Source: Dryas octopetala (lineage: Eukaryota; Streptophyta; Magnoliopsida; Rosales; Rosaceae). Taken from it: a DNA stretch of 64,000 bases. This document shows positions 1 through 12,451 of the stretch, piece by piece. Made by a program: the position numbers and the translations under genes. Positions within the stretch are counted from its first letter, which is position 1. Every line of letters begins with the position of its first letter. Under the pieces are notes generated by a model. The model saw only the letters and a program-made list of their open reading frames with translations, did not search any database and was not told where the DNA came from. Where the stretch lies: positions 7,723,896 through 7,787,895 of the forward strand of contig OY992837.1 of assembly GCA_963921425.1 (NCBI GenBank), in the 5' to 3' direction.

Positions 1-2
1 CA

Positions 3-629
3 AATTGCCCAGTTTGTAGATCAGCCATAGCTGCACCCATTAGCTCTGTCACATCATTGCTTGTAGAAGATGTTCATGGTCATGATGATCATGATGATGA
101 TCAAGTTAGAGATGGAGACATAGAAGAAGCCAGTGTTAATTGCTCACCACACCCTCATGAAAACCCAGATCAAGGGGGTGTGGGTGTACTTAGCAATAGT
201 ACTTCAATGGCGGTCCAATTACCAAAACCAGATCATGGTTTGCTCAGGCATTGTGTGTCATTGGTGTTGTTGCCTGTAGAAGGGAATAACAACAACAACA
301 ATAATAATAATAATAAGCAGAGTTTTGAAACGACGTCGTTGGAGAGGTCGTTGTCGTTGGATCATTCCCATGTGCTTATTAGCATACAGACAGAGCGTGA
401 TGACATTGACAAGCCCTCTTCATCTTCACCATCTTCATCGTCGTCGTCATCTTCGTCTCCTTCTGATTCTTCGAAAGCGATTGTTATGGAGTGCGGATCG
501 TTCAAGGTGCGATCGATGAGGAAGTTCGATCGGATGTCTTCGGTTTTGATAAGATCTCTTTCACAACTGCGGATAGGCCAGAGTAGCAGTACCGCCACGG
601 CCAACGGCCATGGAGTTCTTCCTTGTTAG
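3..629 (+). CDS. RING-H2 finger (ATL-type) E3 ubiquitin ligase, C-terminal part
   Basis: Only the end of the gene is in the window. The open frame runs in from the left edge and stops with TAG at 627-629. Its first codons read N-C-P-V-C-R-S, which match the last two zinc ligands (CPxC) of a RING-H2 finger, followed by an Ala/Pro-containing exit typical of plant ATL ligases. The remaining ~200 residues form a low-complexity tail: an Asp/His run, a short Asn tract from an AAC/AAT repeat (about 288-315), a serine tract (about 419-470), and a basic segment with K-V-R-S-M-R-K-F-D-R-M. By family knowledge, ATLs are membrane-anchored E3 ligases, often single-exon, and act in defence and stress signalling. 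The hydrophobic N-terminus, the GLD motif and most of the RING lie outside the window, so subfamily and target are unknown. Confidence 0.85.
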   Translation, partial: NCPVCRSAIAAPISSVTSLLVEDVHGHDDHDDDQVRDGDIEEASVNCSPHPHENPDQGGVGVLSNSTSMAVQLPKPDHGLLRHCVSLVLLPVEGNNNNNNNNNNKQSFETTSLERSLSLDHSHVLISIQTERDDIDKPSSSSPSSSSSSSSSPSDSSKAIVMECGSFKVRSMRKFDRMSSVLIRSLSQLRIGQSSSTATANGHGVLPC

Positions 630-1016
630 GATTACCTACTTTTTTTCATTTTTTATATTAAGACGAGAACCGTGTCCGATAAAATGTTGTAGGTGATCTA
701 CCTTGTTAGGAGTATTCATTTTTTTTCTTTTATAATGATTTCTTTTGTAAAAAATAATAAGATAGGATGACTTTATTCATTATTTCTTAACACCAAGTCA
801 CCAACACATTACTCCATAAAAATTTGTTATTTATTAAAAAAACAATTATGATTAGTTTAGTGACAGAAATTAGAAAGATGATCATAAAATGTTGCTTAAA
901 CTCAAACATCCTAGTTTCAAATTTTGACTAGCATAAAAATATTTGAATTAATCTAATATGTTTGGTTTGGAGGTGATTGTACATATTCTCGAAGTTTTTA
1001 TTTAGCATCTTAGTCA

Positions 1017-1411
1017 TAGTTTGGGATTGCTGTGAGAAAAAATAACTGTGAAATAAAGTAGCTGTGAAGTAAAGCAGTTGAGTGTTTGGTAAACCATATT
1101 TTCAAAAGTGATGTGAGTACAAAAAGCAGTATGAAGGTGTTTGGTAAATTGTAATGTAAAACTGTTGTGGCTATTTATAATTACTAAAATGAGGGTATTA
1201 TGGGTAAAATAAAATTTTCATTGTTGCTGTGATTCACTGCAACTTTCAAAAAGACCTACAAACTTGCTTTCTATTTCTACTATCGGGAGTTGAGAATTGT
1301 GGGGCAAAACACTTTTTCATTTTTTACCAAACAAACAAAACTGCTGTGGGTGATTGAGAATTGTCATCCACAAACAGCTTTTGAGTCCTTCACAACAATC
1401 TCAAACGGGAC
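1017..1411. mobile_element. hAT-like MITE
   Basis: The left end GTTTGGGATTGCTGTGAG (1019-1036) is matched in inverse by CTTCACAACAATCTCAAAC (1388-1406). The interior carries further inverted similarity (AGCAGTT / AACTGCT; 'tttggtaaa' / 'tttaccaaa'). CTTAGTCA (1009-1016) and CTTAGTGA (1412-1419) could be an 8-bp target duplication with one mismatch, the length expected for hAT elements. There is no coding capacity. Exact ends are approximate because the two outermost bases differ. Confidence 0.7.
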
Positions 1412-1540
1412 CTTAGTGATGTTTGGTATTTGAATGGGCTTGAAAAAGCCTAGTCCAAGACCATTTGTCATGGACCTGAGTTCAATTAACCTGAGCATGG
1501 CTTCCTCTTAAATGGGCTTTTGTGGTCCAGCTGATGTTGG

Positions 1541-1567
<27 letters not shown>
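1541..1567. repeat. (GA)n microsatellite
   Basis: An uninterrupted GA dinucleotide run in intergenic DNA. Confidence 0.95.
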
Positions 1568-1571
<4 letters not shown>

Positions 1572-4023
1572 AGATGGGATTTGGTAAAAGTCATTGAGAT
1601 AATTGCCTGTGAGTTGTGATTAAACATTAAGCAGTGGCAAAAATCTGACAATGATGAAGCAAGAATCACAGAGAGGTTCACTTCAATTTCAAGTGTTTGG
1701 CAGAGTTGGCACAAGTTCCTTCAAAAAGTTTTATACAAAGTGGTCTGATTTAATGTGAACAAGAGAAAGAAATGAAGCAACAAACAGAGTCCTATGTAAT
1801 TGGCAAGATTCAGTAAAAAAATTTGACTTTTTGAGCCAATAAATTGTATGACATTTCCAGAGTCTTTGACATCTGCATTGATAATATTTTTAGTAAGTGG
1901 TTTTCCCCTGTACCTAATTTCGTAGCATTTAATACTACCCAACCAAAACGATTTAGACACAACTGAAAATAGAATAAAACTATTTGATCAATTTCAAATG
2001 TGTCTCTTGTATATATTTTTTTAACAGAAGTGAGACTTATGAGTTTTACATAAGTAAATTTTACTTTAAAAAAACAATACAAAAAATTGTAAGCTGAGAT
2101 GATACAAACAGTAGGACTCAACTAAAAATTTCTTTTTTTTTTTTTTTTATAAAACTATTCATACCACATTTATATCACCATCTTTAATAGAGATGAGATA
2201 CAAGTGAATTCCACATGTATTAAGGAAGTGCCAATATAATCTAAAAATGTGGTGTATCAAGCATTAATTTTTTTTTTTTTTTCTAAATCAGTTTTAGGTT
2301 TTGTAACGATAGTAATTGGTCTAAACTCTGTTTTTTTTTTTTCTTTTGTCAATAGTCTAAACTCGGTCCGATTCTAATAAAATTCATATGAAATCCAGTG
2401 TTATGTGATTAATCTAATACATTTTCATCATTGTCTGACTTTGTGTGTTGGGAGTTCACTTTGCATTATAAGATGTTGGAATTAGCTGAAGAAGAAAATA
2501 GAAAAAGAACATAGAAAAACTATTGAACAGTTGGCTGAGCTTCATCATGATTCATGGATCCCTAGAAGAAGGTCAGTGGTCACACTTTTTTTTTTGAAAC
2601 TAAGGTCAATGGTCACCCTTTTTTTGTTTGAAACTAAGGTCAATGGTCACACTGATGATATCATAAATAGTAATAGTATACCTACCATCTTAGTTAAATT
2701 GTCGAAGGGGCACCATGTGATCCCAAGTATCCATCCATTCAATCCCCATTCACCCTACCTACATGTTGCGCTTCCCTGCTTAGTTTACAAAACCATAGAG
2801 TCATAGACGGTGCCATAAAGTGATAAAACCACATTGGTCCCTCTCTTCGATCGGTTCATGTCAACTTTTGACAATAAATTAAATTTTGAAACTTTCTCAT
2901 GTCACATAGTATTCCTTGTTTTGGGTGACGAGAAAAATCTTTTTGACCCACTTTTTCATTCTTACAAAGTTTAAGATAAACTCCAAATGTATGCATTGCA
3001 AAAAGGAGAAAAATATTTTCGATCCACTCCTCCATTCTTCTAAAGTTTTAAGGTAAACTTCAGATGCATGCATTGCAAAAAATATATGAAGGTTTTCGTA
3101 TATGTTAAGATTTAAATTTTAGACGTTTTGGTTGATCACTCGTTGCAACTCGTCCTTTGACTAATAGATCATCAGAAGCTTGTTTCAACATTCATGATAA
3201 GTTTTTGTTGGTTTTCCACCATCTCAAAAGTTTAAACAATTATTTTGTATTAAAAATCATGCGTATCAAGTAAATTTTAACATTTTTTACCTACTTAAGA
3301 GTTTTGATCCAAAATCTCTAAATCTAGTATTCATGCTTATCACCAAGTTCACCAACTAACAATTAATCTAATAATATATTTTCCTGCATTGTTAGATACT
3401 TAGATGAGATTTTAAGTTTGAATTTCCTTTATCCAAACAAAAGAAATAATTCATGCTAACCTTTCTATCAGTGTATCACCCGTGGGAGTTGTCTTGTCAA
3501 ATAGTATTGATGTTAATGGCAAAAACATAAAATAAATAAAAATCAAATGTCCAATTCACGGAGCTCCCTAAACTTGGTAAGGTATGATAGAAAGTTGATT
3601 AGCCCCATTACTTGTATTAAACAAATAAAAAGCTGTTGTTTCTTTATGTGAACGGCCCATGTGGTGGGTGGGCCCACAAAAACTATAAATCGGATTCCAC
3701 AAAGACTTGCTTTTAATTTCTTAATTGACATGTACACCTTGCAACTATCAATAACAATTATGCATTATTGCATCTTCACAATGAGAGAATTTGTTGTTTG
3801 GGACCCAAAACCCAAAAGGAACAAACTTTCTTCTATACCCCAATACCAATATACCCATTTTTTTTTTTTTTTCTTTTTTGACCCCCCACTTTCAAAGACT
3901 TTACCCTTCACTTTCTTGAACAAAGACACCAAAAAAATAATGGGTTGGAAAAAAAATGTGTTTGAAGTTTGAAGGGCAACTTATTTTTTCTATTTGATGA
4001 AATTGAAAGGGGTTAATTACCAA

Positions 4024-5244
4024 TTAGGGCCCAAAGGGTGCCCTATGAGGAATGCCCTTTCTTCTTCTTGTTGCAGAAGGAGGTGGAGGAGGCGTGGGCG
4101 GGTAAATGTCTTGTTGTGAGCCTTCACGCAACTCTTCTTCCTCTCTCATTGCCACTCTTCTTGATGATATCCCTTCTCTTCTTCCAATTGCCTCCTCATT
4201 CTTTGCCTCTAAGGTAAAGTTTGCATCCCCATTTCTCTTTATTCCCACAAGCTTTAGCATTCAAAAAAAGAAAAAAGAAATTAGGAAATTAGTTAAAAGT
4301 TAAAACCCAATTTAATTACCATAATCAAGATGATTATGCTTATGGATCTACAATGGATGTGATAATACATGGTGGTGCCTTGGCTCATAACAATGATCAT
4401 TGTCAAGGGTGGGTAAAAAATGATGGTGATGGTGATGGTGATGCGTATTTGATGAAATGTGGGTGATGATGTATGAGCGATGGGTTATTGGGTATGACCC
4501 TTGTGCGTGATGTGAATGATGAGCACAATGTGAAGCAATTAGGGGTTGATTGAACATTGAAGAAGAATAGAAAATAAGAGAAAAAATGCTAACCTTACAA
4601 CCCAATGAGCAGAATCGAAATGGGTCCAAGAGGCTTCTGCCACAGATTTCACAAATGTGCGCAACCCCTTTGTTCCCAGCCTTAGGCTGAGGCCTCTCAT
4701 TCAAGAACAGAACTCTGGCACTGTTTATCACATAAGTCTGAACTCCACTTATGTCTAACACTTTCTGTATCTCTGCAACCCTCACCACATCATGGTATGA
4801 AGATCTCCTTATCTATTAAAAGCCCCCAAAAAAAATTAAAAAAAAAAAACCCAAAAATAAAATTACCCAAGTGATGCTCATTTGCAGACATTGACTGAGC
4901 AAATTGGGTGAAGAGGGTTATTGAATGAAATGGAGACCCACCTGAATCACTTGGTGATCTTTGTGTCTAGAGGAACGGCAATAGAAGCAGAATGCATCTC
5001 CACTGCAATCCAAGCAGAACATGTTGCACTCGCTTCTGGCTGCGTCTCCATGAGTGCGGCAGACATTGAAGAATGGTGTGGTGAGCAATGGCTCTAGCCA
5101 TGGAGGCACCAACATTGACATTGTTGTGTCCTGTTAAATTAATTTAATAGATACCCAACAGTGGATGTGAGCGTGAGAAAGCAGAGGGACTGAAATGGGT
5201 ACACATTTCTAGAGAGAGAAAGAGAGAGCATTTCACATTACCAT
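4024..5244 (-). CDS. PLATZ transcription factor family protein
   Basis: The inferred coding exons are 5244-5242 (ATG only), 5130-4942, 4812-4594 and 4251-4024, all in phase 0, giving about 212 residues, a usual PLATZ length. Exon 2 encodes the first zinc-binding block with [14 protein letters not shown] and [12 protein letters not shown]. Exon 3 encodes the second, with [10 protein letters not shown] and F-R-F-C-S-L-G-C-K. Exon 4 encodes a basic/proline-rich tail. PLATZ proteins are plant-specific zinc-dependent, A/T-rich DNA-binding repressors linked to growth, seed development and stress. The start is inferred: ATG at 5244 spliced to GACACAACAATG would give M-D-T-T-M-S-M. If that microexon is wrong, translation starts at 5121. 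The last intron's acceptor (CTAAAG) is weak but keeps phase and family similarity. Intron 3 carries a CAT/ATG trinucleotide repeat near 4420-4443. Confidence 0.9.
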
Positions 5245-5697
5245 TGTCAAATTAGCTGAATGTGCATAAATGGGTGTCTGAAACAATGTGATAAGTGTGC
5301 TTTAGATGGGGCTTTGGGTGCACCCAATGGCCAGTGGGTACTGGAAATTTCTCGGGCGGAGAGTACTTGCAGAGAGAGAGAGCAGAGAGCAGAGAGCAGA
5401 GAGAGAGGAGGCCTAAACGACCTGCAACTTAGACTTCAACAACACAACAACGCTTAGACTAGGGGACAAGGCTCATAAACTAATGTGGCGAGGGCTTAAG
5501 GGAATGGACGGCTGAGATGGGGCGTGGTGGCTGAGGTGAAGCGAGAACCGTCAGATGAATGGACAGGGATGTGTAGGTTTGGCGCTTACGCTACTTTGGA
5601 TCTTCTTTGCGTCTCTACGTACGCTCGAGGTCACCCACTAGGCTACGCATAGGCCAATTAGTTGTTCATCAAATATGATATAGGCCTCTCTGAGTTC

Positions 5698-5719
5698 CAC
5701 GTGGCGGGACTTCCACGTG
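5698..5719. promoter_or_regulatory. Paired G-box / ABRE-like elements upstream of PLATZ
   Basis: Two CACGTG cores at 5698-5703 and 5714-5719, each in the context TTCCACGTGGC, lie about 450 bp upstream of the divergently read PLATZ start. CACGTGGC is the ABRE/G-box core bound by bZIP (ABF) and bHLH (PIF, MYC) factors. Two copies with identical flanks 16 bp apart support a functional pair; activity is inferred. Confidence 0.5.
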
Positions 5720-6074
5720 GCATGAGATTGACGGTCAACTGTGAAAGGAATCAAAGATTAATTCTTGAAACTGAAGAGGTAAATAGTGAAAATGGATTGA
5801 CAATATAATTTTTCAAAATTTCTAATTCTATTACACTCATTTTATTTTTAATAGTTGTCTGAATTGTTATCCAGTAAAAAAAAATATTCTCAATGGTTTT
5901 GAAATAAATACAATATATATAGTAGCCTCCGATCAAAATAGGAAAATACAAGCCCATTAAAATAGTATCCTACTAATTTTAAAAAAAAAATTATGGAAGT
6001 TTAAACAAGCCGTTAATTCATAATATGGCATGACACGTATTTTATGGTGAGACAAATTGCTAGATAAAATATCA

Positions 6075-6261
6075 ATAATGCTAGTTGTCCCACATGTTTT
6101 CTTCCACATTTATATCATATCTGATGTGTCATTACTTTACTGGAAGGGTATTTCTTTTTTCTTTTTTAGGTTTTAATTTTTAATTTTTAATGTCCAATGT
6201 ATGAATGCCATGTAAGATAGTATGAAATTGTGGTATAAAAATGTGATAAGTGTAGCATTAC
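6075..6261. mobile_element. MITE, 'AATGCTAG' family (copy 1)
   Basis: The left end ATAATGCTAGTTGTCCCACA and the inverse of the right end (AGTAATGCTACACTTATCACA) form terminal inverted repeats. The interior, with ATTACTTTACTGG, a T-rich stretch, and AATGTATGAATGCCATGTAA, is the reverse complement of the interiors at 11203-11392 and 51905-52096, so this is a dispersed family. Confidence 0.75.
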
Positions 6262-8792
6262 TGATAAAATATATACAAATTAAATCATTGGTGCAGATAC
6301 AACGAGATCACGTGAAAAATATTACACCAATGTCTATAACTAAAGAATCAAATTTGAAATACACTACAATGAGACAACGCTTAAAATATTATTATATTTG
6401 ATAAAAAACGTGACACGTATTTCACTAACCATACAAAATATTATTAAGTGTAAAAGAACCATTAGTTAAAAGTGTAGCAACACACTTATTTTGCTCTTGG
6501 AACATCAACATTCCCTCAATTTTAATACCTTTTTATTTTCCCTTTGTTTTTGCAAGGGTTAGATCGACATTTTCACTTGTGCATAATTTGTGCTCCCACA
6601 AATACATTTATATTCATTTCACAAAATCATTTTCAGAAAATACATAAATTTTCAATATGTTTTCTTTATTTATCTTGGAAGGAAAACCGTGTGTGGAATG
6701 TATAAGCAAAGATATATAAATAAAGTGAGATTCACAATAAGAATTTTTTTTTTTTTTAAAAAGTCAATTATTTTAAAGCTCATTTTACAACCCTCAATGC
6801 ATAATAACTAAACTCACCTAAAAGATTATAATGACAAATAAATTCACTTTGTGACAACAAAAAAAAGCCACGTTATAATTTCTATGTGTTTTTGGTTTTT
6901 TTTTTTTTAATTAAGACAGTGGCAATTAGTAACAATTATTTTTACGTTATAATATGGATGAATGTGATTTCTTAAGCTTGAATTGTTGTTTATGTAAGAA
7001 AATACATAAAATATATCTATATAAGTATTATTTTCATACAGTTCAAATACCTACTGTTGTATAGTGGCAATTGTCGAGTACTCGATATACAATACCGAGC
7101 ATTTGGTGGATTTCGTGTCACGCGTATTTCTTTAAAGTAGACCGGTTTGAGATTTACTGTAGCGTGTATTATTATTGTCTTTTTTTTGTTAGCCTTTTTT
7201 TTTCAAGTTTGACTTTTAAAATAAATATCCAAAAAAAAAAAGCACAATAAGAATGCATCTTGATGTAGCCAAGGTGATTGCCAAATTATTAAATAAATAA
7301 GGCGTGGTATTTTGACTATACATTTTACAAAATTACATTGCTGACGTTTGGGTTGGTCATCAAGCTAGGCTCTTTATGCATAATATTAGGCAGCATGTCA
7401 TGTCGGAAGGGATTTAATATTAGCTTAATTTAAGCAAACAATGAGCAATTTCAAAGCTGTTTATATTTTTAAATGTTTTAATTAAAAATATATTTTTTAA
7501 AAGTACAATTATACAATGTGCCGGCATATGTATCCAGCAGCATGTATTAATAAATTTTTAATCAAATAAAAAAAACATGAATTTTTAATAAACATATATC
7601 ACCCCATATTAATGGTCTCACCATATCTATTAGGGGCCATTAAAATGTGGCGAAAAAGATAATATTTATGGCTTTGGAAAGATTTATAATCTTAACCAAA
7701 AAAAGTTGGGACCACCATTATTATTTTTTAAGAAAATACTATTTGCTCAAACTATTTTTCCTAACTTGTGTTTTTTAATTTAACTGTCATCAATTTATTT
7801 GATAGGATTTATCTTTTTATTTCTTGAGATTTTATTATTATTTTTAAAATAAATTACTCTAAAATCTATTTGACAGTCTTTAATAATAAGCAAACTTATC
7901 TAAAAGGTTGTAATAATAAATATGTCAACTTTATACAAATAAAACTTATGTTATAACTCTTCTGATGTTTTTAATGCTGAACACTTAATGATTAAAAAAA
8001 AAAAAAAGACAAATTGGCATTGTCCAACAATAAAAAAGGAAAAAAAAAGACATCTTTTAGTAGCTTAAGCGTAAAGTAACGCGCTCTACTGGCTCACCAG
8101 GTAAGAAACCAAAGAACCTTCTTTTTATATATCTACGTATGAAAATGTTGAAATAGTCCACAAGGAAAGAGAATTTAGATAACTTATTTAACTATTTCAA
8201 ATATTGGCTACTGAATGGTAATTTAAGCCTTTGTTTAAAAATAATGCAGGGGAATATGTGATATTAAAAATAATCAGTGTGGTACTTAATTAAGACATGA
8301 TCCAATTAAGTACAATCATTTGGGCATGATTGATTTACAAAGGAAAATTCTTTCTTCCAGACATATTGATTATTGAATGACACTCGATTCTTATTCTCAA
8401 AGTAAGTATTAGGAATCTTAGGAAAGAAAAATAAGTATTAGTAATTTTTTTATAAAATATGGAAATCAATTACTTTATTTCTCTCATATAATGGAAATCA
8501 ATAAAGTGAAGATTTTCATTAGCTTTCTAGGCTCTTTGTATTTAAGGTGATTTTCATCAAGAAGTATGAGTTTGACTGTAAATTATATTCACTCCATAAT
8601 ATATTCTAATATAAGAAGTTAAGAAAATAAGAACCCAATTTTTCTAATTTCCTAATATTTTACCTAACTCTATCACATGAGGTGGATACTACAGGCTAGG
8701 GTTATTCCACCTGAAGTGGATCCTACACTCTATTATTACTATATCACAAAGGATTCTACACTATTATCATGAGTCTCATCTCATATAAGATT

Positions 8793-8992
8793 AGGAAAAT
8801 TTGAAAAATTAGTCACAATTTGTTTTATTTAAAGACTTTTGATCAATTTTTTAGAATTTAGAAATCTAAATCTCGAGTAGTGTTCGAGCTCCCATAGAAA
8901 AGTGCTTTCAAGAGTTAGATTTTTTAATTCTTAAAAAATGACTAAAAGTCTTTAATGAAAACATAAAAAGGTTAGTTCTCAAAATTTTCCTT
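8793..8992. mobile_element. Small inverted-repeat element (MITE-like)
   Basis: AGGAAAATTTGAAAAATTAGTCAC at the left is inverted at the right as a sequence ending TCTCAAAATTTTCCT. Internal blocks are also inverted (AAAGACTTTTGATCA / TGACTAAAAGTCTTT; TTTTTTAGAATT / AATTCTTAAAAAA). It would form a long imperfect hairpin. No target duplication was established. Confidence 0.55.
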
Positions 8993-9603
8993 CAGATATT
9001 ATCATAGAAAATTAAAAAGAGAATTGAGCGTTTATATTTATCATGAGTACACGCAATAATGACCGAATCAAGTTAATATCTTTTGTTTTCTTCTAATTCT
9101 CTTCTTAACTCTTAAGAAACCCTTTCATGTGGTATATATGTTGAACAGTAGGAAAGTTATGTTAAAGTGGGACTAAGCTTTTTATGGCAAAAGATGTTAA
9201 AGGTTGGTTTAGGACAAAATGAGAAAGAAAAGGACCAAAATTAGGGGTTTTTTTTTTTTCACCTTCATGAAAAGCTTTTTTCCCGTGAAAGAAGAAAAGG
9301 GGGGATAAACTGATAAAGGAAGAGGAGGCATGAACAATGATGTGAAACCGATGATGCATATTCTGCGGGGGAGGATATGATGAGACTTAAAAGCTCTCTG
9401 CAGTCTGCACCCAACCAAAAGACTTGAACAAGAACCTCATATAGAATGTGCTATACTTCTAATTTCTAAAGATACCCACACATCTTCAAACTTTGCCATC
9501 TATAATTAATCTTAGATTCTCTTTTTATTTTATTTGTAAGATGCTCTCATTATATGGTTTAGCCCACTTACGTGTTTGAAAGACTTAGGTTCGAAAGATT
9601 TAT

Positions 9604-9845
9604 CCGTTTGACATGCATTATTTTTTAGAAGCGTTTTTACTTAATAGCGTTTTTATTGGAAGCGCTTTTGCTAAGAAGCACAAACAAATTTTTTTAAAAA
9701 ATTATAAGTGGTTCATATGAAGAAGCACCTATCTTCTTCAAAAACTCTTTAAAAACGCTTTTATTCATTTTTACTAAACGCAACCAAAAGCGATTTTACT
9801 AATTTGAAACCGCTTTTTACAGTTCTAAAAACAGTGTCAAACGAC
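9604..9845. mobile_element. MITE-like element with CGTTTGACA ends
   Basis: The left end CCGTTTGACATGCATTATTT and the right end ACAGTGTCAAACGACC are inverted around TTTTAGAAGCGTTTTT / AAACCGCTTTTTACAG blocks. The interior contains repeated AAGCG-CTTTT motifs. Non-coding, and a typical size for a MITE. Confidence 0.55.
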
Positions 9846-11202
9846 CTAGTATTAAAAAAAAAAAAGTGAATTTATAACACATTTAAAGTATGTATAGAGT
9901 CACATTCATAAATTCGTAATTCTTAAACTTTAATACATGGCTAGTATTAAACTTAATAAAAATAAGGTTGGATTTTTTAACAATTTACTCACCTAAATTT
10001 TGATCCATTTTTCAATTCACCACCTAATAAATTTTTTTACTCAATGTGACACCTTAATTTAAAAATGATTTCAATGTCAGACCTCCGTTATATTCCGTTA
10101 AAAATGATCTACCTTTGTCACAACAAAGAATCCATTTCTATTTGGGAATGTTTTTGTACATGTTAAGTATTTTTTCCCCATAAAAAGTTTATGTTAGAGT
10201 CTAGAGATGCATAAAAAAGTTTAACAAAACGCAATTGCTTTCTGCATATATAATACATATTGATCTGAAAGCTCTCTAAACTCAAAAAAAAAAAAAAATT
10301 TGAGTTGTTTATTTGAGTAAAACGATAACCAACAAAATAAAAAACGTTTATAATCATCTGAAAGCGATTTTGCCATATGTGAGACAGGCCTTCAAACTTG
10401 ATCAAAATCATAATGAATGAGTCTTATGCTAACGTTATGTCCTCATCTTGTAAAATCCAACAACAACCTAATTAGATAAATCGAATCATTAATAGCTATG
10501 GTAATATTAGAAGTAGCCCAACTGATAACAAACAACAAGCAATAATGATGCTAACGATATAAACGTCTTGGTCACACTTGGTACATTAAAGGCTCCCATT
10601 GCATGTCCCCAATTGGGTATTTATTGTTGAGCATCTCATGATTCTCATGCAACTGCATGTAAGCTTAGATCATAAAAATATAAATAAAACCAAATTCCTC
10701 TACCAAGCTTGTCTTAATGGAAAGACAATTGTGGCAGAGTTGAATCATACATTGATCGATAACACTCATTATAATTAAGTCCTAGCTTTTAGTATTTTTC
10801 TAACAGGATCACCTATGTTCATAGTACAACTTTAATTTTGTGTAAAGTTATTTTAAAGGACAATACTTCACAAAACAAAAAATAAATTTAGAGTATTCCT
10901 CACCAAAGTTGCTACTAGGAGGCTAGTGACGGGCCCTCCTCCCGTTTTTTTTTTTTTTCTTTTTAATTTGACCGTTCTCTCACTTAAAGTGGCATATGAG
11001 TCTATGACTTAACGATTGATGAAATTTTGAATGTTTTGCTTAGCAAATATATTTGCTATATTTATATAGATTATGTTAAAAAAAGTCGAATGGGTTAAAA
11101 ACAAATTTTGAGAAGATATACTAACTTAATGTCGTCACTCTTATTTTTTTATCAATAATGTTAGGATGATTAAATGATGTATTATCATACAGTAGTGGTA
11201 GA

Positions 11203-11392
11203 TATCCCACATTTTTATACCACAATTTCATACCAGCAAAATTGTGGCAACTTACATGGCATTCATACATTGGATACTAAAAAATAAAAACAAAAATCCA
11301 AAAAGAAAAACAAAAATCTTGTCCAGTAAAATAATGACACGTAAGATGGTATAAAAATGTGGTATAAAAATGTGATAAATATAGTATTATTC
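11203..11392. mobile_element. MITE, 'AATGCTAG' family (copy 2)
   Basis: The ends TCCCACATTTTTATACCACA and GGTATAAAAATGTGATAAAT are inverted. The interior 'acatggcattcatacattgga' and 'ccagtaaaataatgacacgtaa' match the copies at 6075-6261 (inverted) and 51905-52096 (same strand). Confidence 0.75.
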
Positions 11393-11446
11393 ATTATCAT
11401 AATATACCAACTTACTATCGCCACTCTTGGTTTTTTAATAAAAAAT

Positions 11447-12451
11447 AGAGTAAATTATAATTTAGTACCTCAACTTTATATGTTGTTTCAATTTAGCACC
11501 CCAACTTTGAAAACTTGCAAAAAAATACCTCAACTTTCAGTTTGTGTCAAAATAGTACCTCCGTTAGTTTTTCTGTCAAATAAACCTTTATCTGCTAATG
11601 TGGCAAAGGTATTTTCGTCTTTTTACCCACATTTAAAAAATAATAATATTTTTAAAACTTTTGAATAAAAAAATTTTCTAAAAATAATTAAAATAAAAAA
11701 TTTTCTTAAAAATTGTTTTTACCATCCCTCTTCCCCAGCCATGCCCCACGCAACACCCTTTCTCCCCTTCTCCAATTCCCAGCCTCGTCCCCCCCACCCC
11801 CTCAGCCATCCAATCTCAGCCCCGTCCTTTCCCGCCCCCACCCCTCCCCCTCCCCCTCCCCCTCCTCAACCTGCCACATTCTCCCCCACCCCAGCCCCGT
11901 CGCACCCCCTCTCCCCCAGCCCTAGCCCCGTCGCACTAACCCCTTCTCCATGCCCGACCCACTCTCCCCCCAGCTTTGGCCCCGTCGCACCCATCCCCCT
12001 CTCTCTGCCCGACCCACCCTCCCCCCACCCCCAGCCACGTCGCACCCCCCACCCACCAACAACCTCTTTACCCCAACCCAACCCAACCCAACCTAGCCCC
12101 TCCCCGACCCACCCCCTTCACCCCCTTACCCAAACCTCAACCTAGTCCCCCTCACCCCCCGACCCTCCTTGCCATTCTCCACCCCAAATATTTTTTTTTA
12201 TTTTTGAAAGTTTTAACTTTTTTAGAAAAAAAATTTATTCAAAAGTTTTAAAATATTATTATTTTTTAAATGTGGGTAAAAAGACAATAATACCTTTGCC
12301 ACATCAGCAGATAACGATTTATTTGACAGAAAAACTAACAGAGGTACTATTTTGACACAAACTGAAAATTGAGATACTTTTTTACAAGTTTTCAAAGTTG
12401 GAGTATTAAATTGAAACATGTAAAATTGAGATACTAAATTATAATTTGCTT
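11447..12451. mobile_element. Foldback-type (long-TIR) transposon with C-rich interior
   Basis: Arms of about 230 bp face each other: 11447-11680 (AGAGTAAATTATAATTTAGT at its tip, then 'cctccgttag', 'tctgctaatgtggcaaagg') and 12210-12451 as the reverse complement ('cctttgccacatcagcaga', ACTAAATTATAATTTGCTT). TAAAAAAT flanks both ends exactly (11439-11446 and 12452-12459), an 8-bp target duplication (9 with one mismatch), suggesting a Mutator-like element. The interior (about 11710-12180) is a pyrimidine-strand, C-rich low-complexity payload unlike its surroundings. No transposase is present, so the element is non-autonomous. Confidence 0.85.

Larger units (their letters stand above)
630..4023. 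other. Intergenic region, AT-rich with small repeats
   Basis: No gene is convincing here. It holds a hAT-like MITE (1017-1411), a GA microsatellite (1541-1567), a possible MITE with ends like ATACCACATTTATATCACC (about 2155-2265), many poly-T runs, and a threefold GGTCAATGGTCAC-type direct repeat at about 2571-2650. The short ORFs show no recognisable domain. Confidence 0.7.

Noticed and set aside
8041..8130. Possible tRNA-like segment ('gcgctctactggctcacc')
   Set aside because: I could not fold a cloverleaf with a T-loop and acceptor stem; a tRNAscan-SE run would settle it.
11741..12145. 134-residue proline-rich ORF
   Set aside because: It lies inside the foldback element's C-rich low-complexity interior; both strands are open there by composition alone, and no domain or splice context supports a gene.
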